Shown here: one piece after another, positions 1-10,798 of the stretch
Position numbering within the stretch: the stretch's first letter is position 1
Layout of the letters: every line of letters starts with the position of its first letter
Assembly (NCBI GenBank): GCA_017893485.1
Contig: CM030366.1
Coordinates: 102,002,953 to 102,066,952 of the forward strand
DNA: 64,000 bases
Direction: 5' to 3'
Source of the DNA: Hemerocallis citrina
Taxonomy: Eukaryota > Streptophyta > Magnoliopsida > Asparagales > Asphodelaceae
The notes under the pieces: generated by a model
Seen by the model: only the letters and a program-made list of their open reading frames with translations
What the model was told of the DNA's origin: nothing
Databases searched by the model: none
Made by a program: the position numbers and the translations under genes

Positions 1-383
1 CAGAAATGGCATACTAAAACCTTGGTGGTCTCTAGAATTTGCTCCCACTCACGTCGTAGTTGTGCCAATCTGGCGTTGAAATATTCCCGCTCCTCCGCCA
101 TGCCTGCTAATGTAGCTATGCAAGCATCACCCAGTTGGTTAGCTTGACGATCTATCCTGGCTACGTACTTCATTAGCTTCCTCATTTCTTGATATATGCT
201 GGCCGCCGCCGCCCTGCGTTGATCCATACTTGGCCCTCGCGGTGGTGAAGGCGAGTTCATCTTGAGGTTAACTTGTAGTGAAATCTTTTTCGGCTCTTCA
301 CTCGAGATTATTGGATCATCCATTGCATTCGGCTCAATCCCTTCCATCAACACATCCTTGGTTAGGATATCCTCAAACTCCAT
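1..383 (-). CDS. First ORF of element 1 (gag-position protein), partial
   Basis: An uninterrupted 127-codon frame opens with ATG at 383-381 and continues through the left edge of the window, so its C-terminus is unseen. It starts about 165 bp after the primer binding site, where gag or a pre-gag ORF is expected. The N-terminal 30 residues are acidic (EFEDILTKDV; then DDPII, SSEEP). A Pro/Ser/Arg linker (SPSPPRGPSMDQRRAAAA) follows, and then a charged, probably helical or coiled-coil stretch (EMRKLMKYVARIDRQANQL, later AEEREYFNARLAQLRREWEQ). I do not recognise a specific gag family. It resembles in layout, not in sequence, the coiled-coil ORF at 22795-23217. It could be true gag or an accessory ORF preceding gag. 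No stop or frameshift is visible, so the element may be fairly young. Confidence 0.6.
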   Translation of the reverse strand, partial: MEFEDILTKDVLMEGIEPNAMDDPIISSEEPKKISLQVNLKMNSPSPPRGPSMDQRRAAAASIYQEMRKLMKYVARIDRQANQLGDACIATLAGMAEEREYFNARLAQLRREWEQILETTKVLVCHF

Positions 384-549
384 CCTAAAATACATATACA
401 GGAATTAGTCCAGATATAGGAAAATCATAAAACATATGTTGAAAGGAACAACAGTATGAATTACAATTGTCTACAACTAACTAAGACCCGACTCCTAAAA
501 GGTATCCAAGTTTAATTTTCCTGCTGTGTTGGACTGTAAATTGAAGTTA

Positions 550-561
550 GCTCTGATACCA
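550..561 (-). other. Primer binding site of element 1
   Basis: The minus strand reads TGGTATCAGAGC, complementary to the 3' end of initiator tRNA-Met, three bases inside the LTR end (LTR ends ...GCTACA). This is the standard priming site for many plant Ty3/gypsy and Ty1/copia elements and fixes the element's orientation. Confidence 0.9.
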
Positions 562-828
562 CTCTGTAGCGCCCCGTTTTCCATATACTGGGAAACCGAG
601 ACACGAGCCAGGACCTTTTCATTCAATTAGTCACAATACACATAAACAGGAAAATTTAAAACTTTTTATTAACATAATATTACAGGCCGAGTGTTTCTAC
701 CAATACAATAAGTTACATCAGAGTGTACATGAATAAAAGATAATCATTGCTTCTTCACTTGTAGATCATGCCTCGGCTAGAGTCCTTCTGGTTCGCGATC
801 TTGTGTCCACAACCTATTGAAGTGGGGA

Positions 829-846
829 CGTCAGTATTCACTGACG
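829..846. promoter_or_regulatory. Stem-loop near LTR 3' end
   Basis: CGTCAGT and ACTGACG form a perfect 7-bp stem around a 4-nt loop, about 265 bp from the LTR end. A comparable stem-loop occupies nearly the same position in the unrelated-looking LTR at 19345-22635. It may be a structured signal in the LTR RNA; the function is inferred only. Confidence 0.5.
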
Positions 847-1034
847 CTTAAAGGCTGATCATATAGCAGCGAATCTCCAAAACAAGCATATACAACCATG
901 GTAAAATATGTCGGTGTAGTTTAAGTGTTCGTGAGTGCAGTGATTAGAATCTACAATGTCAACCAAACAGGACTACCAATGCACTGTCCACTAAACTAGA
1001 ATACTCATGCACCGTCAACAAAGCTAGGATACTA

Positions 1035-1215
1035 ATGCCATGTCAACTAAGCTGGAATACCAATATTCTAATGCCATGTCAACTAAACTGGAAATACCAA
1101 TATTCTAATGCCATGTCAACTAAACTGGAAATACCAATATTTTAATGCCATGTCAACTAAACTGGAAATACCAATATTCTAATGCCATGTCAACTAAACC
1201 AGGATGCTCATATTC
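1035..1215. repeat. 37-bp tandem repeat, about 5 copies
   Basis: The unit carries AATGCCATGTCAACTAAACT followed by GGAAATACCAATATTCT. Copies differ by single substitutions and small indels; the outer ones are more degenerate. It lies within the U5 side of the element 1 LTR. Confidence 0.9.
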
Positions 1216-2261
1216 TAATGTCAGCAAGTCTCCGAAGTCAACATGCAGCCCATACTACATGTGACCCTTCTCAAGCCGTTTCTCCATATATAGGGATTGA
1301 ACCCGCGTTATGAATTCTAATTGCACTCAACCTGTTCCTGACACCTACACGTGACTGATGAGGTTGCAGATGTGGTCATGTGCCACTGATGCAGTACACC
1401 CGTGGTGTCTATGTTCGCCACTGCTACCCGGCTAACCGGACCTTACTCAAAATAGACGAACCCAATGTATTGGGCGTCATTCCAAAATCAAACTATAAGT
1501 CACTACCCTAATGATGTCACTATTCTTATGCGATCTCACATAATTTCCAACTTGGATTATTATGGTCTGCTTCGTGGTCCCTCGATCCAAGACACTGGTA
1601 ATAAAATCTTTCTCACTCATCCCTACCCCTAACTCGGATTCTACCAACACTCTCGGCCCACGGTCAACCTACATTGGTTAAGATCCGTCGACGCCCGAGG
1701 TGAGATCTATCCATTTTACTCTAAGGGGGTAGGATGTGGTCTTGATGGTCGATGACCCTTTAGGGTAATTGAATACCCTAAACTAGCTTTTTATCAAGCT
1801 ACAACTCTTAGAACTTCTCAACCCTTATTACTATGAATGAAGGGTGCTCATATGCTATGGTTCCATTTTAAATTAGTACCTACTCGACTAGAGTCCATGG
1901 GTTCTCTTCCTAACCCACATAAACATTGGTACATATCCTCATGCAACTAGGATGCTATACTATACCGTCCAAGCATGTATGGTTCCTTACTAATATCAAC
2001 TACAACATGGTAGTTACAACTACAATTTCAACATGGCTCTTTTTTATTACTTAGCCTATGACAATTCAATCATGGTATGCAATTGCAAGCATCAACCTAC
2101 CATCACTAAAACATGGTATATACGCCATAACCATCAACTTATAACACTCTTGATTGTGAATGTGACTTAGCATGCACTTGTAGCAATCTCAAGCATGGAT
2201 ATATATATAACTAGTATGAACATACAACATTTCCAAGCATGTATATATACTTCTAGATCAT

Positions 2262-4235
2262 CCCTAAAACATGGTAAGTAATTTTACATCAATCCTTCAA
2301 CATTCTAAGCATATATACCATTCCTAACATGATAGATAATTTTAGAATAAATCCTACAACATTCTAAGCATAAATAAATTAATCTAAACATGGTAGGGAA
2401 TTCTTAGAATGAATCCTACAACATTCTAAGCACAAATAAATTAATCTAAACATGGTAGGTATTTTTTAGAATGAATCCTACAATATTCTAAGCATAAATA
2501 AATTAATCTAAACATGGTAGGTATTTTTAGAATGAATCCTACAACATTCTAAGCACAAATAAATTAATCTAAACATGGTAGGTATTTTTAGAATGAATCC
2601 TACAATATTCTAAGCATAAATAAATTAATCTAAAGGTGGTAAGTATTTTTAGAATGAATCCTACAACATTCTAAGCACAAATAAATTAATCTAAACATGG
2701 TAAGTATTTTTAGAATGAATCCTACAACATTCTAAGCATAAATAAATTAATCTAAACATGGTAGGTATTTTTAGAATGAATCCTACAACATTCTAAGCAT
2801 AAATAAATTAATCTAAATATGGTAGGTATTTTTAGAATGAATCCTACAACATTCTAAGCACAAATAAATTAATCTAAACATGGTAGGTCGGTATTTTTAG
2901 AATGAATCCTACAACATTCTAAGCACAAATAAATTAATCTAAACTTGGTAGGTATTTTTAGAATGAATCCTACAATATTCTAAGCATAAATAAATCAATC
3001 TAAACATGGTAGGTATTTTTAAGAATGAATCCTACAACATTCTAAGCATAAATAAATCAATCTAAACATGGTAGGTATTTTTAGAATGAATCCAACAACA
3101 TTCTAAGCATAAATAAATTAATCTAAACATGGTAGGTATTTTTAGAATGAATTCTACAACATTCTAAGCATAAATAAATTAATCTAAACATGGTAGGTAT
3201 TTTTAGAATGAATCCTACCACATTCTAAGCACAAATAAATTAATCTAAACATGGTAGGTATTTTTTAGAATGAATCCTACAACATTCTAAGCATAAATAA
3301 ATTAATCTAAACATGGAAGGTATTTTTAGAATGAATCCTACAATATTCTAAGTACGAATCCTACAACATTCTAAGTACAAATAAATTAATCTAAACATGG
3401 TAGGTATTTTTAGAATGAATCATACAACATTCTAAGCATAAATAAATTAATCTAATGGTGGTAAGTATTTTTAGAATGAATCCTACAACATTCTAAGCAC
3501 AAATAAATTAATCTAAACATGGTAGGTATTTTTAGAATGAATCCTACAACATTCTAAGCATAAATAAATTAATCTAAACATGGTAGGTATTTTTAGAATG
3601 AATCCTACAACATTCTAAGCACAAATAAATTAATCTAAACATGGGAGGTATTTTTAGAATGAATCCTACAACATTCTAAGCATAAATAAATCAATCTAAA
3701 CATGGTAGGTATTTTTAGAATGAATCCTACAATATTCTAAGCACAAATAAATTAATCTAAACATGGTAGGTATTTTTAGAATGAATCCTACAACATTCTA
3801 AGCACAAATAAATCAATCTAAACATGGTAGGTATTTTTTAGAATGAATCCTACAACATTCTAAACATAAATAAATCAATCTAAACATGGTAGGTATTTTT
3901 AGAATGAATCCTACAACATTCTAAGCATAAATAAATTAATCTAAACATGGTAGGTATTTTTAGAATGAATCCTACAACATTCTAAGTACAAATAAATTAA
4001 TCTAAACATGGTAGGTATTTTTAGAATGAATCCTACAACATTCTAAGCATAAATAAATCAATCTAAACATGGTAGGTATTTTTAGAATGAATCCTACAAC
4101 ATTCTAAGCACAAATAAATTAATCTAAACATGGTAGGTATTTTTAGAATGAATCCTACAACATTCTAAGCACAAATAAATCAATCTAAACATGGTAGGTA
4201 TTTTTAGAATGAATCCTACAACATTCTAAGCATGA
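2262..4235. repeat. 61-bp tandem repeat, about 32 copies
   Basis: A head-to-tail minisatellite inside the R/U5 part of the element 1 LTR. Each unit contains TTAGAATG, a 10-nt loop and CATTCTAA (an 8-bp inverted repeat), followed by an AAATAAATTAATC segment and AAACATGGTAGGT. Copies differ by a few substitutions (for example GCATA/GCACA, AACAT/AATAT) and by one-base length changes in the T run. A truncated or fused unit occurs near 3350. Because it is in the LTR, a transcript would contain a run of small hairpins. Confidence 0.95.
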
Positions 4236-4374
4236 ATAAGTTAATCTAATCCAATCTTAGCATGGTATCTACTTTAACATAAACACAACATCCATTAATA
4301 ATCATCTACTAAGATTTTCCATAACATAAATATCTACAACTATTTTATTTTAGCATCTACTACTACTACTTTAT

Positions 4375-4615
4375 TGGAACATACATATCTACTACTACTA
4401 CCATGAGTTTCTACTAAAATATAACATAAACATCTACCACTAAATTACTTTAACATCTACCACTACTTACTTTATTTGAACATATATATCTACTACTACT
4501 ACCATGAGTCTCTACTAAAATATAACATAAACATCTACCACTAAATTACTTTAACATCTACCATTACTTACTTTATTTGAACAGATATATCTACTACTAC
4601 TACCATGAGTCTTTA
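4375..4615. repeat. 101-bp tandem repeat, about 2.4 copies
   Basis: Copies start near 4381, 4482 and 4583 with ATATCTACTACTACTACCATG, and contain ACATAAACATCTACCACTAAA. Located between the 61-bp array and the promoter of the element 1 LTR. Confidence 0.85.
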
Positions 4616-5344
4616 CTAAAAATTATAAATATCTACAACTAAATTACTTACTAAAAATCTTTATTAGCATAGGTTTCTTATTATTACTAGTGGACATAAA
4701 AGAAATATTTTTAATCTTTTTACAACTAGTGATTAGCTAGTTTCTTTTTCATACTTTAAGATTATAAAAGGAACTAAACAATAATACAATAAGTAAGAAC
4801 CCTTCATTTTTGGGTTCAACCAACATATGCTCTCTTTTAGTCCAAGGTTCAATGTAGGTTCTACAACCAAAATGGTTGTATACAAGTTCATATGCCTTAT
4901 GCATTAGTTCACATTCAAGTCCTACAACCTTAATGGTTGTATGTACTAGTTCATATGCATTATGTCATTTTAGTCCAAGTAGTTAGTTCTTTTATGAGTC
5001 AAACAACAACTACTAACATCATTCAAAATAAGAAACTCCTACAACCATACTACTTCAAAACAACCACACCAAAAAGAAAAATAAACAAGGAGGGTAAGAA
5101 GAAGAAGAACATCAAAACATCATTCAAATAAACAAACAAACAAACAAACAAACAAGGAGAAACCCCCACCTTGTTTCTTTTCTTTGATGGAAGAACTAGA
5201 TTACTCTCATCCTTAGCTCCTAGAACTCCTACAAATCCTACAAATAAAAACTCTCAAGTTAGCATGGTGATCTCTCTTTCTTTTCCTTTCTTTCTTTCTT
5301 TCCTTTTGATCTTTCTAAAATGAGACTAAGGTGAAGGAAGGGGG

Positions 5345-5352
5345 TATTTATA
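5345..5352 (-). promoter_or_regulatory. TATA box of the element 1 LTR
   Basis: The minus strand reads TATAAATA, about 590 bp into the LTR, followed by a pyrimidine-rich stretch. Transcription would start near 5320 and run through the long R/U5. Confidence 0.6.
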
Positions 5353-5940
5353 AGAGGAGAGAGTGGTGGAAAGTGCAAATGTACACACACACATTTGCAA
5401 AAAGGCCCTCCCACCAAATGGGGGCCGGCCATACCTTGTAGGAGGGTAGGGGTGAGGTGGAGGTAAGGTGCAATGTGGTGGAGGTGTTATGTGAGGGAGC
5501 TTCTTTCTCCTAATTCTCTCATGCACATTTAACCTAGGTTAACAACTTATAATCCCTAACAATTTAATTAAGTTTTGTCATAACAAAACAAGTGTTGTCC
5601 AAAAATACACAACACACAATTTGTATAATGTACCAATCGACATACTACACGTATGTGCGCATATATGTCTGTATACCGAAAATCTTTGCATAATCCGTAT
5701 AAAAATAATTTAATATCGGAAATAATAATAAAATAAATTTTATTATTAATTCGAAAGATCACGGTATCAATTTGATACAATACGGATGTATACTAACCGA
5801 TATCTGGATACAGATAATGTCTATGAACGAACCAGGTGAAAATCACCAAAATATTCTAATTTTGGAATTAAAACAAAATAATAATAAAATAATAATAAAA
5901 TAATAATTTATATATGGTAATATCCGTCCGGGATATTACA

Positions 5941-5991
5941 ACCAGATCCATCCTCATTGTTACCACCATTCCTGCCCCTGGGTGCAACCAT
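5941..5991 (-). pseudogene. Start of element 2 gag, interrupted at codon 17
   Basis: The minus strand opens with ATG at 5991-5989 and reads 17 codons beginning MVAPRGRNGG, a basic Gly/Arg-rich start typical of Ty3/gypsy Gag proteins. The frame then runs straight into the first base of the element 1 LTR, which destroys it. The position, about 220 bp after the element 2 primer binding site, fits a gag start. The rest of this gene must lie to the left of the window, beyond element 1. Confidence 0.6.
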
Positions 5992-6210
5992 TCTGAATAC
6001 TGCAAAACGAGGGTAAAGTTAGAGCATCACCACACAAATCACATTGACATCAATACCCTATGGCAAAACCTCAACCATACCCCAAACCAAAACATCATGT
6101 TTCAACTCTATGTGATACTCACACTCTGATGTCCACACCTAGGTACTCACTCTCTAGTGTCCACACCTAGGTTGGTTTTCATACTATGTCTATTATTACT
6201 ATTGAAGCAT

Positions 6211-6222
6211 GCTCTGATACCA
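6211..6222 (-). other. Primer binding site of element 2
   Basis: The minus strand reads TGGTATCAGAGC, complementary to initiator tRNA-Met, three bases inside the LTR end (GGGGCGCTACA). The leader (5992-6210) holds no other feature I recognise. Confidence 0.9.
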
Positions 6223-6534
6223 ATCTGTAGCGCCCCGAATTTCTAATATAATAACTTAGAAAATACGTGGCACAATCCCAGCATCAACTTCAATGTAATA
6301 GTACACATAGCTCAAAAACATAAATAATTTTATTCCAAACTTTTATTACAACAATCTTTTTTAAACACAGCGGAATTACAAACACCTTGAATTACAACTT
6401 TCTTTTCACAATACCTCTTTTTAAACAAATTTACACAAAGCTCTATTACGACAGTTTATCTCAAAACTAACTCAAGCATCCAAGCCTCCCGACTCTAAGC
6501 AATAACCTGTAACACATGAGGCTAGAGATGATCC

Positions 6535-6562
6535 CTAACCCCCAAACTAAAGGGGTCAGCCA
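6535..6562 (-). promoter_or_regulatory. Conserved GGGG/CCCC hairpin near the LTR 3' end
   Basis: The minus strand reads GGCTGACCCCTTTAGTTTGG then GGGTTAGG, able to fold into a C-rich/G-rich stem, preceded by ACTCACACC. The same cassette is in LTR A (31573-31601) and LTR C (59723-59751). Confidence 0.5.
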
Positions 6563-6767
6563 TAAATGGTGTGAGTGATATAAACAAACAAACAACATAA
6601 TTAAACGATAAACATGGTTTCTTAAACAACAAGTACTGAACGAGGGAAACATAAACTAAACATGTATTGTGAAGTAAGAAATGACAGGAAAACATGAAAA
6701 CATCAGGTATAGCTTAACTAAGTGTCAGAAGAATCCTTCTCAAACAATTACAGCTCAACTGTGCGGT

Positions 6768-7525
6768 ACAGTCGACTGCTTAATGGACCAGTCGACTGTT
6801 CGCTGCCAATATTCGGTTATCGGTCATTCTCAATGCCACAGATCGGATACCCGGTTATCAGTCACTCACGACACTGCATATTGGATACCCGGTTATCAAC
6901 CACTAATAGTGATTCCCAACACCGCAGAGTATACCCAATCCCAGAGCTCAATGACTCCCAATACCGCAGAATATATCCATCTACAAACACTAACAATACC
7001 ATAGATCGGATACCCGGTTATCAGTCACTCACAACACTGCAGATTGGATACCCGGTTATCAACCACCAATAGTGATTCCCAACACCGCAGAGTATACCCA
7101 ACCCCAGAGCTCAATGACTCCCAATACCGCAGAATATATCTATCTACAAACACTAACAACTTGAAAGGACATTCATGTGAAAAACTCATCAGCACCAGTC
7201 GACTTATACTGTTGTAAGTCGACTGCCCCGAGAACCAATATCCAAGATTATAACAAGTACTATAAGTCGACTTAAGAAACCATCAGTCGACTTACCCGAG
7301 ACAATTTCCAATAATTCTCACGAAAATATTCTAAGCACTAACAGTCGACTTAAGAAGTCATAGGTCGACTGTCCAGGAAAGAAACTAAACTTGCAGAATA
7401 AATCTTGAGCATACCAGTCGACTGTAAGAGGGATTCAGTCGACTGTCCAGATCGTATTTTTAAGAATTTAAAGACAGTAGTAGGGTCGTACCAGTCGACT
7501 GAATAGTAGACCAGTCGACTGTCGG
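6768..7525. repeat. Cluster of about 12 AGTCGACT-type palindromes
   Basis: CAGTCGACTG or one-base variants occur about a dozen times in 760 bp of the element 2 LTR (near 6771, 6790, 7197, 7220, 7265, 7284, 7340, 7363, 7416, 7437, 7491, 7511), often in pairs about 20 bp apart. The same word appears in the copia, B and C LTRs of this window. Confidence 0.75.
6841..7166. repeat. 163-bp tandem repeat, 2 copies
   Basis: The two units start at 6841 and 7004 with GATCGGATACCCGGTTATCA and differ by a few substitutions. Each contains two CCCGGTTATCA words and two ACCGCAGA words. Located in R/U5 of the element 2 LTR. Confidence 0.85.
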
Positions 7526-8152
7526 CCTACAGTTTTCATGATTTAAGTCTGAATACAATAATCAAAACTGAAGTTTTCTAAGGATTCATTGCTTAGGAAA
7601 TTAATTCGTATTCAGGTAACAATGACAAATCTCAAAGTATCTCCGATTGGACATGTTGGTCAAATTAATCCATGGTTCAAAACTCAAGTTCTCATGTTCT
7701 AAATACCTAATTCTTTCATTAGGGTTTCTTCATACTAAATTTCTTTCACAACTCTTAACCCAGATCTGATTTGTAATCTCAAGATCCAAATATTCAACCA
7801 TCCAATTCTTTATTATCATAACCATACTCAAATCTTGACATGTTTTCAAGCAATAAAGAATTTGTTAATCAAGATCTACTAAACATTCGTGGATTTCACA
7901 CGCATAAATATAAATATCAACTATTGCATCGTTCTCATACAAAATACACTAAATAAACAAGCATGTCAAACAAGCAACAAACAATCATTCACATAAACCA
8001 AATCTCAAAAATAAAGTTCATATCACTCACCTTTAGAATTGAAAATCCAACGAACAAGTCTCCCTTTTGTGAGATCCAAATCTTCTTCTCCAATCACCAA
8101 AAATATAAAATAATGAAACTTGAGTTATGCAGCGAATGACGGCTGCAACTCT

Positions 8153-8162
8153 CTTTATATAG
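8153..8162 (-). promoter_or_regulatory. TATA box of the element 2 LTR
   Basis: The minus strand reads CTATATAAAG, preceded by CGGC and followed by GAGAGTTGCAGCCGTC. The same arrangement appears in LTR C near 57627. The foldback element lies just upstream in U3. Confidence 0.6.
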
Positions 8163-8219
8163 GCCGGGAATCAAGTTTTAGGGTTTCCAAATACTTTTGC
8201 AAAACAATCCCTTCAAAAT

Positions 8220-8224
<5 letters not shown>

Positions 8225-8270
<46 letters not shown>
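8225..8270. repeat. (TA)n microsatellite, left flank of the foldback
   Basis: Uninterrupted TA repeats abut the left end of the 8271-10365 foldback; a matching TA tract (10366-10411) abuts the right end. The element is therefore embedded in a TA microsatellite. Confidence 0.95.
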
Positions 8271-8273
<3 letters not shown>

Positions 8274-10363
8274 GTCGGTTCGGGTGAGAATAGGGGTCGG
8301 TTCGGGTGAGAACCAACCCTGGGGTGAGAACCTAAGGGCCTATCCCATCCATTCATCTGTGTAATCTTAACGGTCAAGATTTTTTAAAATTAAACAATAA
8401 GATTAATTAATTTTTGCCTTAAGATGTCAATCCCTTTAATTAAGGGATGGGGACCGCGTAATAAAAGGAATAATTATAAATTGCCTTTTTTTGTGTGCGA
8501 CGGTTAAGGCAAATTTAAACAAACTGGAGAGAGAAATAATTTATTCCCGTAAAATATTGGAGAAAATTTTGTTTCCCAAATTAATAGCAACCGTATCATT
8601 TCTCAACTGTCTCATGTTTTTTCTGATAATCGGCAATAATCCCATGAAGCATGTATTTGGATGGGGATGTTTTATCACTTTATGATGAAACCATGGAAGC
8701 ATGTCAGCTAATCAATGGTGAGAAATACAGTACAAAATCTTACCGAATCTAACCCTCAACGACTATATGATAGATTGAAGGGGTTCCATTCATGGTTAAG
8801 TGATGGAGGATTAGCTTCATAACGGTAGACTATCAAATCAAATTACTAAATAATTACAGTTGCTGTTTAAGTGGTCAGGCATTCCTGGTTAAATCAAATT
8901 ATTACAGTTGCTGTTTAAGTGGTCAGGTATTGCTGTATAATTATTTCAGTTGCTATCTATAATTATTACAGTTGCTATTTATAATTATTACAGTTGCTAT
9001 TTATAATTATTACAGTTGCTATTTAAGTGGTCAGGTATTGCTGTATAATTATTTCAGTTGCTATATATATGTATTACAGTTGCTGTTTAAGTGGTCAGGT
9101 ATTGCTGTATAATTATTTCAGTTGCTATATATAATTATTACAGTTGCTGTTTAAGTGGTCAGGTATTGCTGTATAATTATTTCAGTTGCTATTTATAATT
9201 ATTACAGTTGCTATTTATAATTATTACAGTTGCTATTCGAGAAGATTTAATAGCAACTGCAAAATCATCACGCGTAATAAACAGTAACTGTAATAAATCT
9301 TTACTGTAAACAATAGCTATATACAATACTTGTTAAACCCCGGAGATATATCTTTACTGTTTATTACAGTTACTGTTTATTACGCGTGATGATTTTGCAG
9401 TTGCTATTAAATCTTCTCGAATAGCAACTGTAATAATTATAAATAGCAACTGAAATAATTATAAATAGCAACTGTAATCATTATAAATAGCAACTGAAAT
9501 AATTATACAGCAATACCTGACCACTTAAACAGTAACTGTAATAATTATATATAGCAACTGAAATAATTATACAGCAATACCTGACCACTTAAACAGCAAC
9601 TGTAATACATATATATAGCAACTGAAATAATTATACAGCAATACCTGACCACTTAAATAGCAACTGTAATAATTATAAATAGCAACTGTAATAATTATAA
9701 ATAGCAACTGAAATAATTATACAGCAATACCTGACCACTTAAACAGCAACTGTAATAATTTGATTTAACCAGGAATGCCTGACCACTTAAACAGCAACTG
9801 TAATTATTTAGTAATTTGATTTGATAGTCTACCGTTATGAAGCTAATCCTCCATCACTTAACCAGGAATGGAACCCCTTCAATCTATCATATAGTCGTTG
9901 AGGGTTAGATTCGGTAAGATTTTGTACTGTATTTCTCACCATTGATTAGCTGACATGCTTCCATGGTTTCATCATAAAGTGATAAAACATCCCCATCCAA
10001 ATACATGCTTCATGCGATTATTGCCGATTAGCAGAAAAAACATGAGACAGTTAAGAAATGATACGGTTGCTATTAATTTGGGAAACAAAATCTTCTCCAA
10101 TATTTTACGGGAATAAATTATTTCTCTCTCCAGTTTGTTTAAATTTGCCTTAACCATCGCACACAAAAAAAGGCAATTTATAATTATTCCTTTTATTACG
10201 CGGTCCCCATCCCTTAATTAAAGGGATTGACATCTTAATGCAAAAATTAATTAATCTTATTGTTTAATTTTAAAAAATCTTGACCGTTAAGATTACACAG
10301 ATGAATGGCTGGGATAAGCCCTTAGGTTCTCACCCCAGGGAATGGTTCTCACCCGAACCTTCT

Positions 10364-10365
<2 letters not shown>
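8271..10365. mobile_element. Foldback/MITE-like element with 1-kb inverted arms
   Basis: The left arm (8271 to about 9297) and right arm (about 9359-10365) are near-perfect reverse complements around a loop of about 60 bp. The ends read GGTTCGGGTGAGAA on both sides, with a short duplication of the end sequence on the left (8271-8311). The inner parts of both arms are filled with short tandem words (TATAATTATTACAGTTGCTA and AAGTGGTCAGG-type units). No transposase is encoded. A 64-codon ORF is present in mirror image in both arms (8491-8685 plus, 9972-10166 minus); I regard it as a by-product of arm identity. Likely a non-autonomous DNA transposon that targets (TA)n, or a foldback derivative. 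Confidence 0.8.

Positions 10366-10411
<46 letters not shown>
10366..10411. repeat. (TA)n microsatellite, right flank of the foldback
   Basis: Partner of the 8225-8270 tract. Confidence 0.95.
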
Positions 10412-10412
<1 letters not shown>

Positions 10413-10798
10413 TTGGAAATTCATCTAAAATTCATTAAAATTAGGATTTAAAAATAAAATATGATCCTAAATCCCAACCGGTACTGTTCAAAATGTCCAG
10501 AAAATATATTTTGCATTTTAACCCTCAAAATGTCAAATTTGCAAAAAGGTTATTCTTTTCTCAAAAATTGCAAATAGGTCCAATTAATTTCAGAAAAATC
10601 TGGAAAAATAATAAATAAATTCCAAATATTAAATAATGATTTTTCATGAAGAAGACTTGACTTTCAAACTTCTCAAGAACACATTTGCACGTGTTCTGCA
10701 CGTGTAAAAAGATAAATCTTTTAGAAAATATTCATTAAATCTCCAGAAAATCATTTAAATTCATTTTCAAATAATATTTGAAAATACAAGGTTCTACA

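Larger units (their letters stand above)
1..5940 (-). mobile_element. Element 1: LTR retrotransposon, 5' part only (runs off left edge)
   Basis: Read on the minus strand, this is the beginning of a Ty3/gypsy-like element: a TG...CA LTR (565-5940), a primer binding site complementary to initiator tRNA-Met (550-561), a leader of about 165 bp (384-549) and an open reading frame running off the window (1-383). The right junction is precise: the LTR's first bases abut codon 17 of another element's gag, so the likely 5-bp TSD is accag (5941-5945). The second TSD copy, pol and 3' LTR lie outside the window. Superfamily is inferred from the binding site and LTR ends, because no pol is visible. Confidence 0.85.
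565..5940 (-). repeat. LTR of element 1, unusually long (5.4 kb)
   Basis: On the minus strand the LTR begins TGTAATATCCCGG (5940) and ends GGGGCGCTACA (565). The TATA box lies near the start (5345-5352), so U3 is only about 590 bp and the R/U5 portion is about 4.75 kb. Most of that extra length is tandem repeat: a 61-bp array, a 101-bp array and a 37-bp array. A perfect 7-bp stem-loop (829-846) sits about 265 bp before the LTR end. Short ORFs inside it are scattered and not convincing. Confidence 0.85.
6226..10798 (-). repeat. LTR of element 2, carrying an internal foldback insertion
   Basis: On the minus strand it starts TGTAGAACC (10798) and ends GGGGCGCTACA (6226). Excluding the foldback and its TA tracts it is about 2.4 kb. 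It is related to solo LTR C (56701-60046): both share a GGCCTATAT...CAGCCGTC promoter block and a CTGACCCC...GGGGGTTAG hairpin about 300 bp before the end. It inserted into an exon of the antisense ORF of the Tat-like element. The likely TSD starts at 10799 (caagt), but its partner is outside the window. Confidence 0.8.

Noticed and set aside
2262..4235. CRISPR-like array (regular repeats with palindromes)
   Set aside because: There are no unique spacers, units are contiguous 61-bp copies, and the setting is a plant LTR. It is a minisatellite.
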